From Epiperipatus broadwayi (lineage: Eukaryota > Onychophora > Udeonychophora > Euonychophora > Peripatidae): 64,000 nt of DNA. The notes below the pieces were generated by a model. That model saw only the letters and a list, made by a program, of their open reading frames with translations. It made no database searches and was not told the origin of the DNA. The stretch covers positions 10,808,984 to 10,872,983 of the forward strand of contig JAQFVV010006208.1 in NCBI GenBank assembly GCA_028023455.1. Direction: 5' to 3'. Each line of letters opens with the position of its first letter. The first letter of the stretch is position 1. This document shows, piece after piece, positions 44,651 through 54,599 of this stretch. The position numbers were made by a program, and so were the translations under genes.

Positions 44651-45500
44651 AGAACATGTTGGTTTATTTTTCTATTTACTTGATATTTTACATGTTGCCT
44701 TTAAATTTCTTCAGCAAAAAAAAAATTTCTTTTTGAAATACTTTTGTTGTGTTTATGTACAATTTATTAGCCAAAACATATACACGCATTAATTGAACAA
44801 ACGAATAAATACAGTTGATACAATTGAATGCTGAGACAGTCGAGCCGAGTAAGGAACTCAGTCCCAGCTAAATGATTAGCCTGCCTAGTGAATTCTGGTA
44901 AGACTCTTCCAGTTATGCATTTAGCTTGCCTCGAGTTGGCTCTAATTCGGATGTAGCAGTTTCCAGTCCATACGTGGACTTGCCTCACTGCGTGATCGTC
45001 ATGATAATGAATAGAGAGATTACCCTTGCTGATGGCAGAGGGTTTAATGGAGAACACATTCAGTCACTCAGGTTGACAGAAGTAATTGCTCTCTGCCTTG
45101 CCTCCAAAAGAGCTATTTAATGGCAGAGCCCCTACCTTACTAGAAACATGTGGATTTGGTGCACGGACCCCAATGAAGGTTTTAATCTCTTTGGATAGCA
45201 ACTGTGTGCTAGTCAGTCAGGTAAGGAATCTAAAATAGTCCACTCCTAAAGGCAAGGTCAGATATGACAACATCAATACCAACAGCTTCTATTCTCTATC
45301 TCATCTTTCCAATTGGAAATAGATGTGACTGCTCTTCTTTAGAAGACCTTAAGATAATCTTATAATGTAGACAGGGTCTCTCTCTCTCTCCCATAAAACC
45401 ATGCTCAAGTTTATCATAAAATATTTTTAGGGAATTTTGCATTATTCATTTCTTTACACTCCAATTCAACATAAGGTCAACATGGGTATGACAATAATAT
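44651..45500 (-). pseudogene. LINE-2 relic: RT C-terminus and 3' region
   Basis: 44655-44755 matches 1085-1175, and 45395-45480 (AAACCATGCTCAAGTTTATC) matches 1300-1385 of the LINE-2 relic at 1080-1830. Between them, 44790-45290 is extra, GC-richer DNA missing from the first copy. The minus-strand 96-codon frame (44767-45057) lies in that segment and resembles no family I know. Confidence 0.55.
44790..45290. other. GC-richer segment of unknown origin
   Basis: Base composition is clearly less AT-rich than the neighbours. Open frames of 64 and 96 codons overlap on opposite strands, but no motif is recognised. It could be the 3' UTR of LINE-2 or an insertion within it. Confidence 0.3.
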
Positions 45501-45833
45501 TGGCATCTACATCAGCTTTGAGAATGTCATCCTCAGATTTTCAATGATATAGTTGAAGAGTTAGAGAGTGCAGAAGATTAAAGCTAGTCCATTAAAATTT
45601 AAAGATTTACTATCTTAATATAAACTGAGCAGCAATTGTATATATGTGTGGGAGATGGTGATCTGGACAACTTGATGAGTGCTGGTTCAGCATGAAATAT
45701 GTATATTATAGGTCATTTATTATTTTTTATATTATGTAGTTATGTGTATCAAATGTATAATATGGATTGGATAGATGTGGTGAGTTTGAAAGTATGAGTT
45801 CAAGTCCTTTATAATTACATAAGTTTAGATAAT

Positions 45834-45835
<2 letters not shown>
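45482..45835 (+). mobile_element. SIN-B element, near full length
   Basis: Begins at CAACATGGGTATGACAATAA, contains CCTCAGATTTTCAATGATAT, CTATCTTAATATAAACTGAG, TTGATGAGTGCTGGTTCAGC, CATGAAATATGTATATTATA and the B-box-like end ATGAGTTCAAGTCC. Stem II (GTGCTG/CAGCAT) is perfect, but the core start is altered (CTTGATGA) and stem I is broken. Confidence 0.85.
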
Positions 45836-45839
<4 letters not shown>

Positions 45840-45875
<36 letters not shown>

Positions 45876-45876
45876 T
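45840..45876. repeat. (TA)n microsatellite
   Basis: TA run at the 3' end of the SIN-B copy; the element's TATAAT-type tail may have seeded it. Confidence 0.9.
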
Positions 45877-45897
45877 AGATAATATGTAATAAAATAA

Positions 45898-46143
45898 AAT
45901 CTACAAAAGCATGTAGATAATTATTAAATATTATGATAATAAATTTTGGTGCAAAACAATATTTATTACTTTTCTAAGAAAGGCTTTTGATATGGAGTAT
46001 CTTTGTCAAAGAATGACTAAAGTGAATCATGCTTTGACAAAATTACATTATATCGAAAGGTTAGCTTAGCAAAGTATTAAATATTGTTTTATACTGAAAT
46101 TTATTACTGTAATAGTTGATAATTATCTACATATTCTTGTAGA
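45898..46143. mobile_element. Foldback element
   Basis: Arms 45898-45975 (TCTACAAAAGCATGTAGATA start) and about 46068-46143 are inverted, with a ~90-bp loop that has an ATCGAAAGGTTAGC block. It abuts the Penelope-like element. Confidence 0.7.
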
Positions 46144-46354
46144 AATATATATATAAAATACATATTCTGCGGGTTCATCCGTGTTAAAAACTTTTAATAT
46201 CAATTTACTGACGTTTCGACTTGGTCACACAAGCCATCCACAGAGTTATAAAAAGGTAGAAAGACGGTTGTAGAGGCGCTACAATCACTGGTTTGAATAA
46301 AACATTAAAAATCCCACCAATAGCAAAAATGTTAAATTTAAGAATGTTTTTTAA

Positions 46355-46960
46355 AAAAATCTGAAAGAAGAAATAAATCATATTAATAGTGTTTTATTAG
46401 CAAATAGTTATAATTACAAATTTATAAAAAAAGCCTTATTTCAAGCCCAAAATAGACAAAATAGGAAACAAAAAGATGATAAGTCAGCTATTAGGATTTG
46501 TGTTCCATATGTAAAAGGAACTACAGACAGTATCGGACGTATATTAAAACGCTATAATATAGATACAGCATTTTCTGCTCATCAAAAGATCAGCAATATA
46601 ATAACCAAGCCTAAGGATTCAATCCCTCTTGAATCTCATGGTGTCTATCAAATCTCATGTAAAAATTGTAAAGCTTCTTACATAGGTATGAGTAATCATC
46701 GCATCAGTGTTAGGAGAGATGAGCATGCTAATGCAGTTAAACAACACTCATCATCATCAGCACTCTCACTCCATACTATAGATTCAGGTCATAAAATAGA
46801 TTTTTCTAGTACCAGGATCATATCCAGATGTGATAATCTCTACCAATGCAAAATCAGAGAAGCCATTGAGATACTTAAAAGGCCAGATTGTATCAATAAG
46901 CGAGATGATACGTGCAAACTTCCTCCTATTTGGAAAGATTTTTTTAAAAAACATTCTTAA
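46355..46960 (+). CDS. Penelope-like GIY-YIG endonuclease domain (partial ORF)
   Basis: The frame is open for 201 codons, with no ATG until 46688; the stop at 46352 lies at the inverted-repeat junction, so this is the C-terminal part of a longer protein. The order is VPYVKGTTDSIGRILKRYNI (the linker block shared by this family), HQKISNII, then the nuclease: GVYQISCKNCKASYIG matches GIY...YIG with a CxxC insert, RISVRRDEH has the catalytic Arg and EH, SALSLHTIDSGHKIDF follows, and EAIEILKRPDCINKRDD has the metal-binding Glu. It ends PPIWKDFFKKHS. In Penelope-like elements this domain nicks target DNA for reverse transcription. The intact frame and full motif set suggest recent activity, although the RT is missing. 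Confidence 0.85.
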   Translation, partial: KNLKEEINHINSVLLANSYNYKFIKKALFQAQNRQNRKQKDDKSAIRICVPYVKGTTDSIGRILKRYNIDTAFSAHQKISNIITKPKDSIPLESHGVYQISCKNCKASYIGMSNHRISVRRDEHANAVKQHSSSSALSLHTIDSGHKIDFSSTRIISRCDNLYQCKIREAIEILKRPDCINKRDDTCKLPPIWKDFFKKHS

Positions 46961-47051
46961 ATTTAACATTTTTGCTATTGGTGGGATTTTTAATGTTTTA
47001 TTCAAACCAGTGATTGTAGCGCCTCTACAACCGTCTTTCTACCTTTTTATA

Positions 47052-47091
47052 ACTCTGTGGATGGCTTGTGTGACCAAGTCGAAACGTCAGT
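47052..47091 (+). ncRNA. Hammerhead-like fold in the Penelope terminal repeat
   Basis: CTGTGGA at 47055-47061 fits CTGANGA except for A-to-T at the fourth base. Stem II is GGCTTG/CAAGTC (6 pairs, one wobble), then GAAA at 47081-47084 and CGTC with C47088 in the cleavage position. Stem I is only ACT/AGT. The same sequence with the same change is in the inverted arm at 46209-46251. Terminal HHRs with tiny stem III are established for this element class. Confidence 0.5.
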
Positions 47092-47194
47092 AAATTGATA
47101 TTAAAAGTTTTTAACACGGATGAACCCGCAAAATATGTATTTTATATATTTAACCCGTGCAAATCTTCGTTTTAACATATATATATATATGAAC

Positions 47195-47350
47195 TATTAT
47201 AGGTTAGTGGAGAAACTTGTTTAGTTTCAGGAAGATTGTCAATTAATAGTAATTGATAGTTTTCTGGCAATATCAAAAGACAAAAGTTATCTCTGTTTAC
47301 ATGGATACAATTTTTTTATTTCTATTATAATCTATGAAAATATTTAATTC
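47195..47350 (-). repeat. Copy of the 30.5-31.1 kb dispersed repeat
   Basis: Its reverse complement matches TATTTTCATAGATTATAATA, AATAAAAAAATTGTATCCATG and CAATTACTATTAATTGACAA blocks of 30555-31075. Confidence 0.55.
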
Positions 47351-48117
47351 TCTATGATTAAATACTTTCTTTTAACTTTGTTAAAAGCAGCAGCAGCAGA
47401 TTGGAGACAGTGTTCTACATCAACATTTAAGTACACTTTTCTATTTATAAAAGTACCAAGGTATTTAAATTGGTTTACACTCTCATGTTGTTAGCCATAA
47501 AAGGTAAAACTTGCTGAAAATTTTTTTTCTATCACTAGCTGACAAGGAACTTGAGATTTTTGAACAGTAATTATAGACCTAAGTCTTTATATGGTGCATT
47601 GAAAACATTAAGAATATTCTATAAATTACCTCTGAAGTGGCAAAGACAGCACAATCATCAATATACTGTAAATCCAGAGTCCAAAAGATTTTTATTTTCA
47701 TAATTAAAAATTCCATCAACAAACCTGTAGTAAATCAATCACTCCCATAAAAATTCAAAACAGTGTTAGAGCAGTTAACAGTATTTTTATGTGAAACACC
47801 CCAGATTTTACATTTGTGATAATAATATTTAACTCTCATCACATGATCACTATTTCTTATGCTAGCACATTACTGTTATTAAAACAGGCAAAACTCTCCA
47901 TACAGTAGTGCCACTCAGTGCCAAACAGAGTAAAATCAATGGATGCCAGAGGCTTGTGCATAAAATCCCTATCTAGTACCTACTGAGCTTAGATTGAAAA
48001 TATTATTGTGTTTTCAATTTTATTCTCAAAGTTTGTAGTTAAATAGAGATAAAAGGTGGCTGCTGGAGGGTTGCATTAGATCCTAAGATCTAGGTGCAGT
48101 GCTCTCAGATCCAAGGC

Positions 48118-48158
48118 TTTTCACTGATGAAGGCCATAAGCCAGAAACCAGTCTAGGA
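48118..48158 (+). ncRNA. Hammerhead motif, first unit of the compound PAL-A
   Basis: CTGATGA at 48124-48130, stem II GGC/GCC, GAAA at 48144-48147, cleavage C at 48153. Stem I is weakened (TTTTCA against TAGGAA). Confidence 0.5.
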
Positions 48159-48399
48159 ATATTGGATGAGTAGACACTAGATGGGGATTTTATGCACAAG
48201 CATTCTGGCATCCATTGATTACTCTGGTTGGCACAGGGCGTCACTACTGTATTGAGGGTTTTGCCTGTTTAAGATTGCAATACATATACATATTTTAGTT
48301 CTAGTATAGAAAAAAAAAATTGAGAATATATTATATTAAGATACCTTTTACAGATAGGTAAACAAGTAGTTGTAATTTCTAGAAGATGTGAAAATGATC

Positions 48400-48400
48400 T

Positions 48401-48442
<42 letters not shown>
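48400..48442. repeat. (TA)n microsatellite
   Basis: TA run inside the middle part of the compound PAL-A copy. Confidence 0.9.
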
Positions 48443-48444
<2 letters not shown>

Positions 48445-48716
48445 CTTTGTTATAAGTGATATTTCTAATGATTGTTTTAAAAATATGCATCCATGGACTA
48501 TAGAAAACAAGAATACTTCCAAAGACACCAAAATGTATAGGTACTGAACTGAGTTCAGACCTATATGACTATATAAGCTGATGAGCTTGGATTGAAAATA
48601 TTATAATGTTTTCAATTTAAATCTCATAGTTTTGTAGTTAAGTAGAGATAAAAGGTGGCTGCTGGAGGGTTGCATTTGATCCTAAGATCTAGGTGCAGTG
48701 CTCTCATATCCAAGGC

Positions 48717-48758
48717 TCCTCACTGATGAAAGCCACAAGCTAGAAACTAGTCTGGGGA
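48717..48758 (+). ncRNA. Hammerhead motif, second unit of the compound PAL-A
   Basis: Stem I TCCTCA/TGGGGA intact; CTGATGA at 48723-48729; stem II AGC/GCT around CACAA (changed on both sides relative to GGC/GCC at 9561-9571, so pairing is kept); GAAA at 48743-48746; cleavage C at 48752. Confidence 0.6.
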
Positions 48759-49270
48759 TATTGGATGAGTAGGCACTAGATAGGGATTTTATGCACAAGC
48801 CTTCTGGCATTCATAGGTTACTCTGGTTGGCACTGAGTGGCACTACTGTATGGATGCCTGTTTTAATATTTAACTCTCATTCTAATATGTAGAAGGTATA
48901 TAATAAATATATATTTTGGTGGACAATCAATTATTTTCAAACAATGCCATAGACCTACCCTGTTACCTAAACCAAATACTTCAACCAAGTCAATAAAAGC
49001 AATATATAAATCGCTTCATTGTTCTTGGCATTTTTTCTCATCTTTGCTTGCTAACAGTAATCATTTCATGATCCATGATTTTCTGAAATCACATTGACTC
49101 TCTTGTAATTATTGTAAGCATTATATTTAAAGTCATGAAAAGTATCATTGCTGTAATGGATAATAATGATATTGCATGATAATTACTGCAATCGTGTCTA
49201 TTTCTTTTGTTTTTAAAAAATGGATAATAAAAAAAAATCATGAAGACACAACATTATGGTTCTATATATT

Positions 49271-49597
49271 TACACAGAGGCAAAACTCTCCATACAGTAG
49301 TGCCACTCAGTGCAAGCCAGAGTAATCAATGGATGCAGAAAGGTTTGTGCATAAAATCCCTACTCATTCAATATCCCCAGACTGGTTTCTAGCTTGTGGC
49401 TTTCTTCAGTGAGGAGTCTTGGATCTGAGAACACTGCACCTAAATCTTACGATCTAATGCAATCCTCTAACAGCCACCTTCCTGCATCCATTGATTACTC
49501 TGGCTTGCACTAGGTGGCGCTACTGTATGGAGAGTTTTGCTCTGTGTAAACAGCATGTGTAAGCATAAAGAATGGTGATCATGTGATGTTTAGTGGA
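49271..49597 (-). mobile_element. PAL-A copy, 10-bp TSD
   Basis: Flanked by TCTATATATT at 49261-49270 and 49598-49607. Left arm, minus-strand HHR (complement TTCAGTGAGG...; core CTGAAGA), and the right arm with GCACTAGGTGGCGCTACTG and terminus GATCATGTGATGTTTAGTGG. Confidence 0.85.
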
Positions 49598-49870
49598 TCT
49601 ATATATTCCTAAAAAATTCCAATAATTCTGAAACAAACATACTCCATATTTTAAAACTTCTGGAATTTCATCAGGAGACAACCCTTTCATTTTTAAGATT
49701 ATAAAGAGTTGTTTTGACCTCGCTATGCTGCATAACTTTGACCAAATCTAAATGAATAGATTAAATAGAAATATAATTAAAAATAGTAACCTCAGTTATC
49801 ATTATTTAAATAGGTGCTCAAAACATTTCTTCCACCTGTGCAAAATATCTTATCATGTAAGAGAATGCCT

Positions 49871-50340
49871 TGCTGAACTTAATGAGTTGTGATACCGCTT
49901 CTTAAATAATCAGGTTCAAAATATACAAAAAAAGTTTTGTAATAAACAATATTCTTTTCACTGGTATTTTTTATGAGAAGTAAAACTATTTCTTTATTGT
50001 TATGAAATGTTTTAAGTATTAGTAAATAATATTATATCAGCATTTTAGAAATCAGTAAGTATAATGTTAGGCAGAATATAATATATTACTACATTATAAC
50101 ATTACAGATTTAATTAATTTTTTAAAAAATTATAAAAAACAGTATTTTTTTTAATGCTTATTTGAAATTAGTGTTTTGTGGAGGAATTTACTGCCATCTA
50201 GTGACGATTTGAGATATGATTTTGAAAAATAGTTTATGTTTTAAATGTTTTATTTGTAATTATTTAATTTTTATAAGGATGCATCTTAAAAGATAGCTCA
50301 AATAAAAAGTCTTTTTAGATCACGAGTATAAATTGTCTAA
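49871..50340. other. AT-rich DNA, no feature recognised
   Basis: No coding or repeat signal recognised. Confidence 0.4.
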
Positions 50341-50400
50341 GCCCGAGTGGATAGCTGAAGGGGTTTTGAAAGTCTGTGTTCAAATCCCCTATAATTACAT
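50341..50400 (+). mobile_element. SIN-B 3' end fragment
   Basis: Contains GAGTGGATAGCTGAAGGGG, then GAAAGTCTGTGTTCAAATCC and the TATAATTAC tail. Confidence 0.7.
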
Positions 50401-50494
50401 TTAAACTCCAAGTGTATAAATGATGCTTGTATTTCAAATATTACAGATTCAGCCAGTATCCTGCCCATCCCTCTTCTATGTATTTAAATGGACA

Positions 50495-50850
50495 AGATCC
50501 TATACTTGAGGGTCAAAATGAATTAAAGTCAACATGACATGATAATATTGGTATCAGCAAGAGGTTTAGACGTTTCATCATCAGATTTTCAATGGTATGG
50601 ATGACTGAAGAGTTGGAGGTTGGAGTGGATTGAAGTCTGTCCATTAAAGTTTGAAGATTTGCTATCTTAATGTAAACCGAGCACTGATTATATATGAGCA
50701 TGGGAGATGACGATCTGGACCAACTGATGAGTGCTGTTTCGGCACGAATTGCATATATTGGAGATCATTTATCTTTTTCACATATGTGTGGTCACGTGCA
50801 TCAGAAGGGAGCTTGAAAGTTTGTGTTCAAACTCTCTATAATTCAAGTAA
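50495..50850 (+). mobile_element. SIN-B element, near full length
   Basis: From CTTGAGGGTCAAAATGAATT through GTCAACATGACATG, CATCATCAGATTTTCAATGG, TCCATTAAAGTTTGAAG and the HHR at 50719-50762 to the 3' end GTGTTCAAACTCTC. It is a good template for the family consensus. Confidence 0.85.
50719..50762 (+). ncRNA. Hammerhead motif of SIN-B
   Basis: Stem I ACCAA with TTGG; core CTGATGA at 50724-50730; stem II GTGCTG/CGGCAC (6 pairs, one wobble) with a TTT loop; GAAT replaces GAAA at 50746-50749; cleavage A at 50757. The single change hits the base that should open stem III. Confidence 0.55.
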
Positions 50851-51554
50851 AAGTTAGTAAATAAATTTTATAACCAGAAAGTCTATTTTGTATTAGCAAT
50901 TTAATGTAGAGAAATTGTTATCTATAGTTTACTAATAGTCAAAGACACTGCTTCAAAAAAAATGTAATCAGATAGTAACTTTATTCATCAAACGTCATTA
51001 GAGATTACAATCAGCTGGTAGGCCAAAATATCATTTTACATACAAATGATACAACAATTCCTATTGCAGATTAAAATTAAAAACTATTTGGTTTATTGAA
51101 TTATAATAAAAATGATATAATTAATTGCTTGAGAGATCGCATCATGTCTAAGCACCAAAACATAAGAATAAATATGGCAGTTGGATTCAATTGCCCAGAA
51201 TAAGCTTTTTTAAAAAATAATAATTTCATAGCTGAGAATTGATCCAAAAATCTTTCACTCTAGAAGCTAGCCAACTTAACTGACTATCTAATATTAATTA
51301 GTAAATGTATCTGATTAGTATTAACTGAATAGTAAAAGTCAGGTTAATATCAATTTATTGCTTATTAAAAAACAACAACAATTAAAACTTTCATATTATG
51401 CAGCTTTTGTTATTTCCAGTATTAATCAGTAAATGTGTATCGAGATATTATTAGCGAAAAGTAAAAGTCTCTGATTGGTCAAAAGAATTCTGATGTGCCA
51501 GCATTTATTTTCTCTGTATAGTGTGGTACATCCACATTTTTATATTTTTGTACT
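50851..51554. other. AT-rich DNA, no feature recognised
   Basis: No coding or repeat signal recognised. Confidence 0.4.
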
Positions 51555-51559
51555 TCTTT

Positions 51560-51855
51560 ATATCACCACATTTAATATAAGATTTGATCTTATATGATGT
51601 ACTCATAGTTTTTATAGTTAAGTAAATAAGCAAAAGGTAGCTTCTGGAAGATTAGAATCAAATATCAAGGCGCAAAAGGTAGCTTCTGGAGAATTACTTT
51701 AGAATCAAATATCAAGGTGCAACATTTTCAGACCCAAGGTTCCTCACTGATGAAGGCCATATGCTAGAAACAAGTCTGACAATATTGGATGAATAGGCAC
51801 TAGATAGGGATTTTGTTGCACAAACTTTCTATTGTCCATTGATTACCATGGCTTG
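51560..51855 (+). mobile_element. PAL-A internal and right-arm fragment with HHR
   Basis: Contains the family internal blocks, a local ~45-bp tandem duplication (GCAAAAGGTAGCTTCTGGA at about 51630 and 51673), and an HHR at 51741-51782 (CTGATGA 51747-51753; stem II GGC/GCT; GAAA 51767-51770). It ends in a degraded right arm. Confidence 0.7.
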
Positions 51856-52341
51856 TAACTGTACTGTAATTCAGTGGAATATGTTGACATGGTGGTACTC
51901 AAATTGTTGATATTTATTTAAAATTTTACTTTAAAATAAAAATCTTCTGTAGATGGCCAATTTATTTGTCAGTGTAATACATAAGAAGTGAATTAATAAA
52001 ATCAATAGACCTGATAAACTATAATATATCTTTTGTCTTTCCTAATGATGAAGTAGATATGATATGGTTATGTCAAAAAATCCATGTTTATTTTTTATCC
52101 TTATTAAATGATTTATTAATACAGTGTATGTATATGTAGCAAATATTATAGCATAATCTTATATTCTACCACAAAAGAAATATTTAGCAAGAGATATGGT
52201 TTTTATCTGGAAAATCCAATGAACTAAAATATATGTCAGTATCGAATAAAATAAAGCTTAAAATAATTGCAAGTTTAATTTGAATATTCCCGGCATCTTA
52301 AACTTATAGATAAATCAAAAAATTCCTCTGCAAAAATAGTA
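51856..52341. other. AT-rich DNA, no feature recognised
   Basis: No coding or repeat signal recognised. Confidence 0.4.
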
Positions 52342-52350
52342 AACCTTTCT

Positions 52351-52547
52351 TAAAACAGGCAAAACTCTCCATACAGTAGTGCCACTCAGTGCAAGCCAGA
52401 GTAATCAATGGATGCAAAGTTTGTGCATAAAATACCTATCTAGTGCCTAATCATACAATATCCCCAGACTAGTTTCTGGCTTGTGGTCTTCATCAGTGAG
52501 AAGTCTTGGATATGAGAGCACTGCACCTAGATCTTAGGATCTAATGC
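52351..52547 (-). mobile_element. PAL-A truncated copy, ~9-bp TSD
   Basis: AACCTTTCT at 52342-52350 recurs at 52548-52556, though part of the second copy could be element sequence. Left arm plus minus-strand HHR (complement of CTGATGAAGACCACAAGCC...GAAACTAGTC). It ends within the internal region. Confidence 0.75.
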
Positions 52548-52556
52548 AACCTTTCT

Positions 52557-53515
52557 ATTAATGTTCCAATAGTTCTCAAAGTTGAAAAACACCCTAATCA
52601 TATCAAATAATATTTCCACATAAAGTTCAAAGGCAGGGTAAAATGTCTTTGTATCTATTCCCAGTTGAAGCAAAATCAGTTGAATGGAAACTCAATTACT
52701 TCTTGGGTGATCAAAAATTAAGAGCAGCTAACTATATGATTATTTTTCTCTGTGTGGTTTAGTACTTTCTGGATGGATTTTCAGTTGAGATAAGATTGGA
52801 ACTGCTATGCTCAACATGCTACACGGGTGTTTAAACATCACAACGTATCTGAACAACTGACTATTTATTTATTTATATTTCAGACAAAAGTTATTTGAAG
52901 TTACTTTAACATCATTTTCCTCATTAAGTAATTGGTATGAGTGCAGAGATTCTTTGCTTGGCAGATAATTGTTAAACAGCAATTACAAAAAAATTAAAAA
53001 GCTCACTGATTTTGGTGAAACTCAGTTCCAGACCCTGGATAAATATCTGTTATTTCTTGCTGTGCAGTATTAAATTTACTAAATATTTTGATACTTAAGA
53101 CAACTTTTTCAGCTAAGTAACAAGTGTGGCATAATTTATGAAGTAGCATTACCCCTGAAATTTATTCTAAAGCAAGTGCTCCTGATGAGAGCATTAAATA
53201 CAACTCGACTGCTTCTAGGATTGTTCATAAAATTTTATCTTACATTAGCATACATTAACAACTTTTGCCGGAGAGCATAAATCACGAAGAAATTCAACGT
53301 TATTCAAAAGCAGCAGACATGTGTACCTGTGAGACCAATTTTATTAGAGCTTTAAAAAACACAGCCCAATTGTTTTGATGATATATAGATTTTCATGTAA
53401 AAACTATTTTAGTAGAATTCTATCACTCTTTCAGACATTAAATATAGTATAGTTAATGATCTTTTCCAGGTAAATCTTCAATGAAAGTCAATCCATTACC
53501 CTCCGGAATAAGGTA
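52557..53515. other. AT-rich DNA, no feature recognised
   Basis: About 960 bp without recognised repeats or coding frames. Confidence 0.4.
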
Positions 53516-53518
53516 ATT

Positions 53519-53630
53519 TTTTTCATATGTCAAGGCATCGACCGGGAAGTGAACCCGCAACAACTGTCTGCAAGCAACTGCTTTAAAGGCAGCTGCGCTG
53601 ACCTCTCAGCTACCAAAGCTTGACTAAACA
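53519..53630 (-). mobile_element. tRNA-derived SINE (tSINE-D), minus strand
   Basis: T-run, CATATGTCAAGGCATCGACC, B-box complement GGGAAGTGAACCC, A-box-side TGACCTCTCAGCTACC and end AAGCTTGAC. Confidence 0.8.
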
Positions 53631-53759
53631 AGGTATTTTATGTAAGAAAAATATATAAATAGAAATTTACCAGAAAATGCATTCGCAGAATTAGTGAAAA
53701 AAGGTCTCCAGTATATAAGTATTAAAATCACCATGATAATAATTAGACATTCACTAAAA

Positions 53760-54010
53760 TGATAAAACTTCATTTTTTCTTTTTTTTTATTTCTTTTTCT
53801 ATCTCTATTTCTCGTCGTATTATTTTCCCATCATTTTTCATTCTTTTTTTTTTATTTCTCTTAGTCTGCTTTCCATTATTCGTCTTTCTTTCTATGCTTT
53901 TTTCATTCCTTCATTTCTTTTCTCTTTCCATTCTTCTTTTTTCTCTGTACCCCCCCCCCCATTTCTTTTGTGTTGTTTTTTCCTACTTTTTTCTCTTTAT
54001 TTCAGGTTTT
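53760..54010. repeat. ~250-bp polypyrimidine tract
   Basis: The plus strand is almost only T and C, including a 13-C run at 53949-53961. It generates a 92-codon hydrophobic frame with no biological support. Confidence 0.95.
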
Positions 54011-54334
54011 ATATTATTAGGAATTTATCCAACGTAATACTTATTGACAAATTTATTATTGCTGAATATTAAGGTGTTGGTATGTGTAAATTTAAATTAC
54101 TTCAATGAATTTTTCCACATCTTTTGGTTGATTTTATAAATTGATTAATTAGAAATGTTATTCCTTACTATGGTATCAGAAGTCTCTTAAAAGAAAAAAT
54201 TCAATGTTGGCTAAGAAGCAATTCCATCCTTTCAAAGGGGAAAAAATATTGAATTTATTACTTTAATAGCTTTTTTTTTTAATTTTCGGCATTTTGATAT
54301 TAGTATAACTTTATTGTTTTTTGTTAGAAAAAAA

Positions 54335-54455
54335 TATGTATTTTATACGTCAAAGTGTTGACCGGGAAGCGAACCCGGGCAGACCAGAAAGCGAACTCGG
54401 GCCAGCTGCATGGAAGGCAGTTATGCTAACCGCTAGGCAAACAGATGTCAAACAT
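54335..54455 (-). mobile_element. tRNA-derived SINE (tSINE-D) with duplicated B-box
   Basis: GTCAAAGTGTTGACC start and TGCTAACCGCTAGGC end mark the SINE. The B-box complement GGGAAGCGAACCCGGG occurs twice in degenerate form (GAAAGCGAACTCGGG follows), so the copy has an internal ~24-bp duplication. Confidence 0.75.
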
Positions 54456-54599
54456 TTATTGATTCCTTGCAGCATGCAGATGTCTTCATGTTTAATCTAA
54501 TTCTGATAACTTCTGTTTTTCATTCACTTCAGAAAACATATTTCATCTATTTATTTTATATAGAGTCTCTCTACGTTTTTCTTATACTCTATTTTAACT

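Larger units (their letters stand above)
46144..47152 (+). mobile_element. Penelope-like element, 5'-truncated, flanked by inverted 3'-end copies
   Basis: The plus strand carries the C-terminal ORF (46355-46960) and 3' region. The 3' end (46936-47152) is repeated in inverted orientation at 46144-46362, including the last codons of the ORF. An inverted, truncated terminal copy next to the element is a known configuration of Penelope-like elements. Each arm includes an HHR-like fold (47052-47091 plus; 46209-46251 minus). No RT domain remains in this copy. Confidence 0.8.
47840..48864 (+). mobile_element. PAL-A compound copy (1,025 bp), 16-bp TSD, two direct HHR units
   Basis: Flanked by AATATTTAACTCTCAT at 47824-47839 and 48865-48880. 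Order: family terminus and left (inverted) arm; a first unit with HHR at 48118-48158; a ~270-bp middle with a (TA)n run; and a second direct unit starting CACCAAAATGTATAGG with HHR at 48717-48758 and a right arm ending GCCTGTTTTAA. Two direct ribozyme-bearing repeats plus an inverted arm inside one TSD resemble the direct-plus-inverted terminal repeats of Penelope-like elements, without their coding part. Confidence 0.8.
47351..49870 (-). pseudogene. LINE-2 relic split by two PAL-A insertions
   Basis: Three minus-strand pieces belong together: 49608-49870, 48881-49260 and 47351-47823. Read in that order they give HRWKKCFEHLFK (RWKEHFE-like), LSPDEIPEVLKYG (GPDGIPAEVLKxG-like), an AIYI-LLLLTWLK block for xLYxAFIDLxKAFD, then QYIDDCAVFATSEV (the YxDD catalytic box), a KYLGTFINRKVYLNVDVEH block and CLQSAAAAFNKVKRKYLI. 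This is the RT domain of an endonuclease-type LINE with many stops. The insertions at 47840-48864 and 49271-49597 postdate it, as their TSDs are copied from it. Confidence 0.7.

Noticed and set aside
44767-45120. Overlapping 96- and 64-codon frames as genes
   Set aside because: They lie within a LINE-2 relic interval, overlap on opposite strands and lack known motifs.
53759-54037. 92-codon hydrophobic frame resembling a membrane protein
   Set aside because: It is a polypyrimidine tract, which always reads as Phe/Leu/Ser/Pro.
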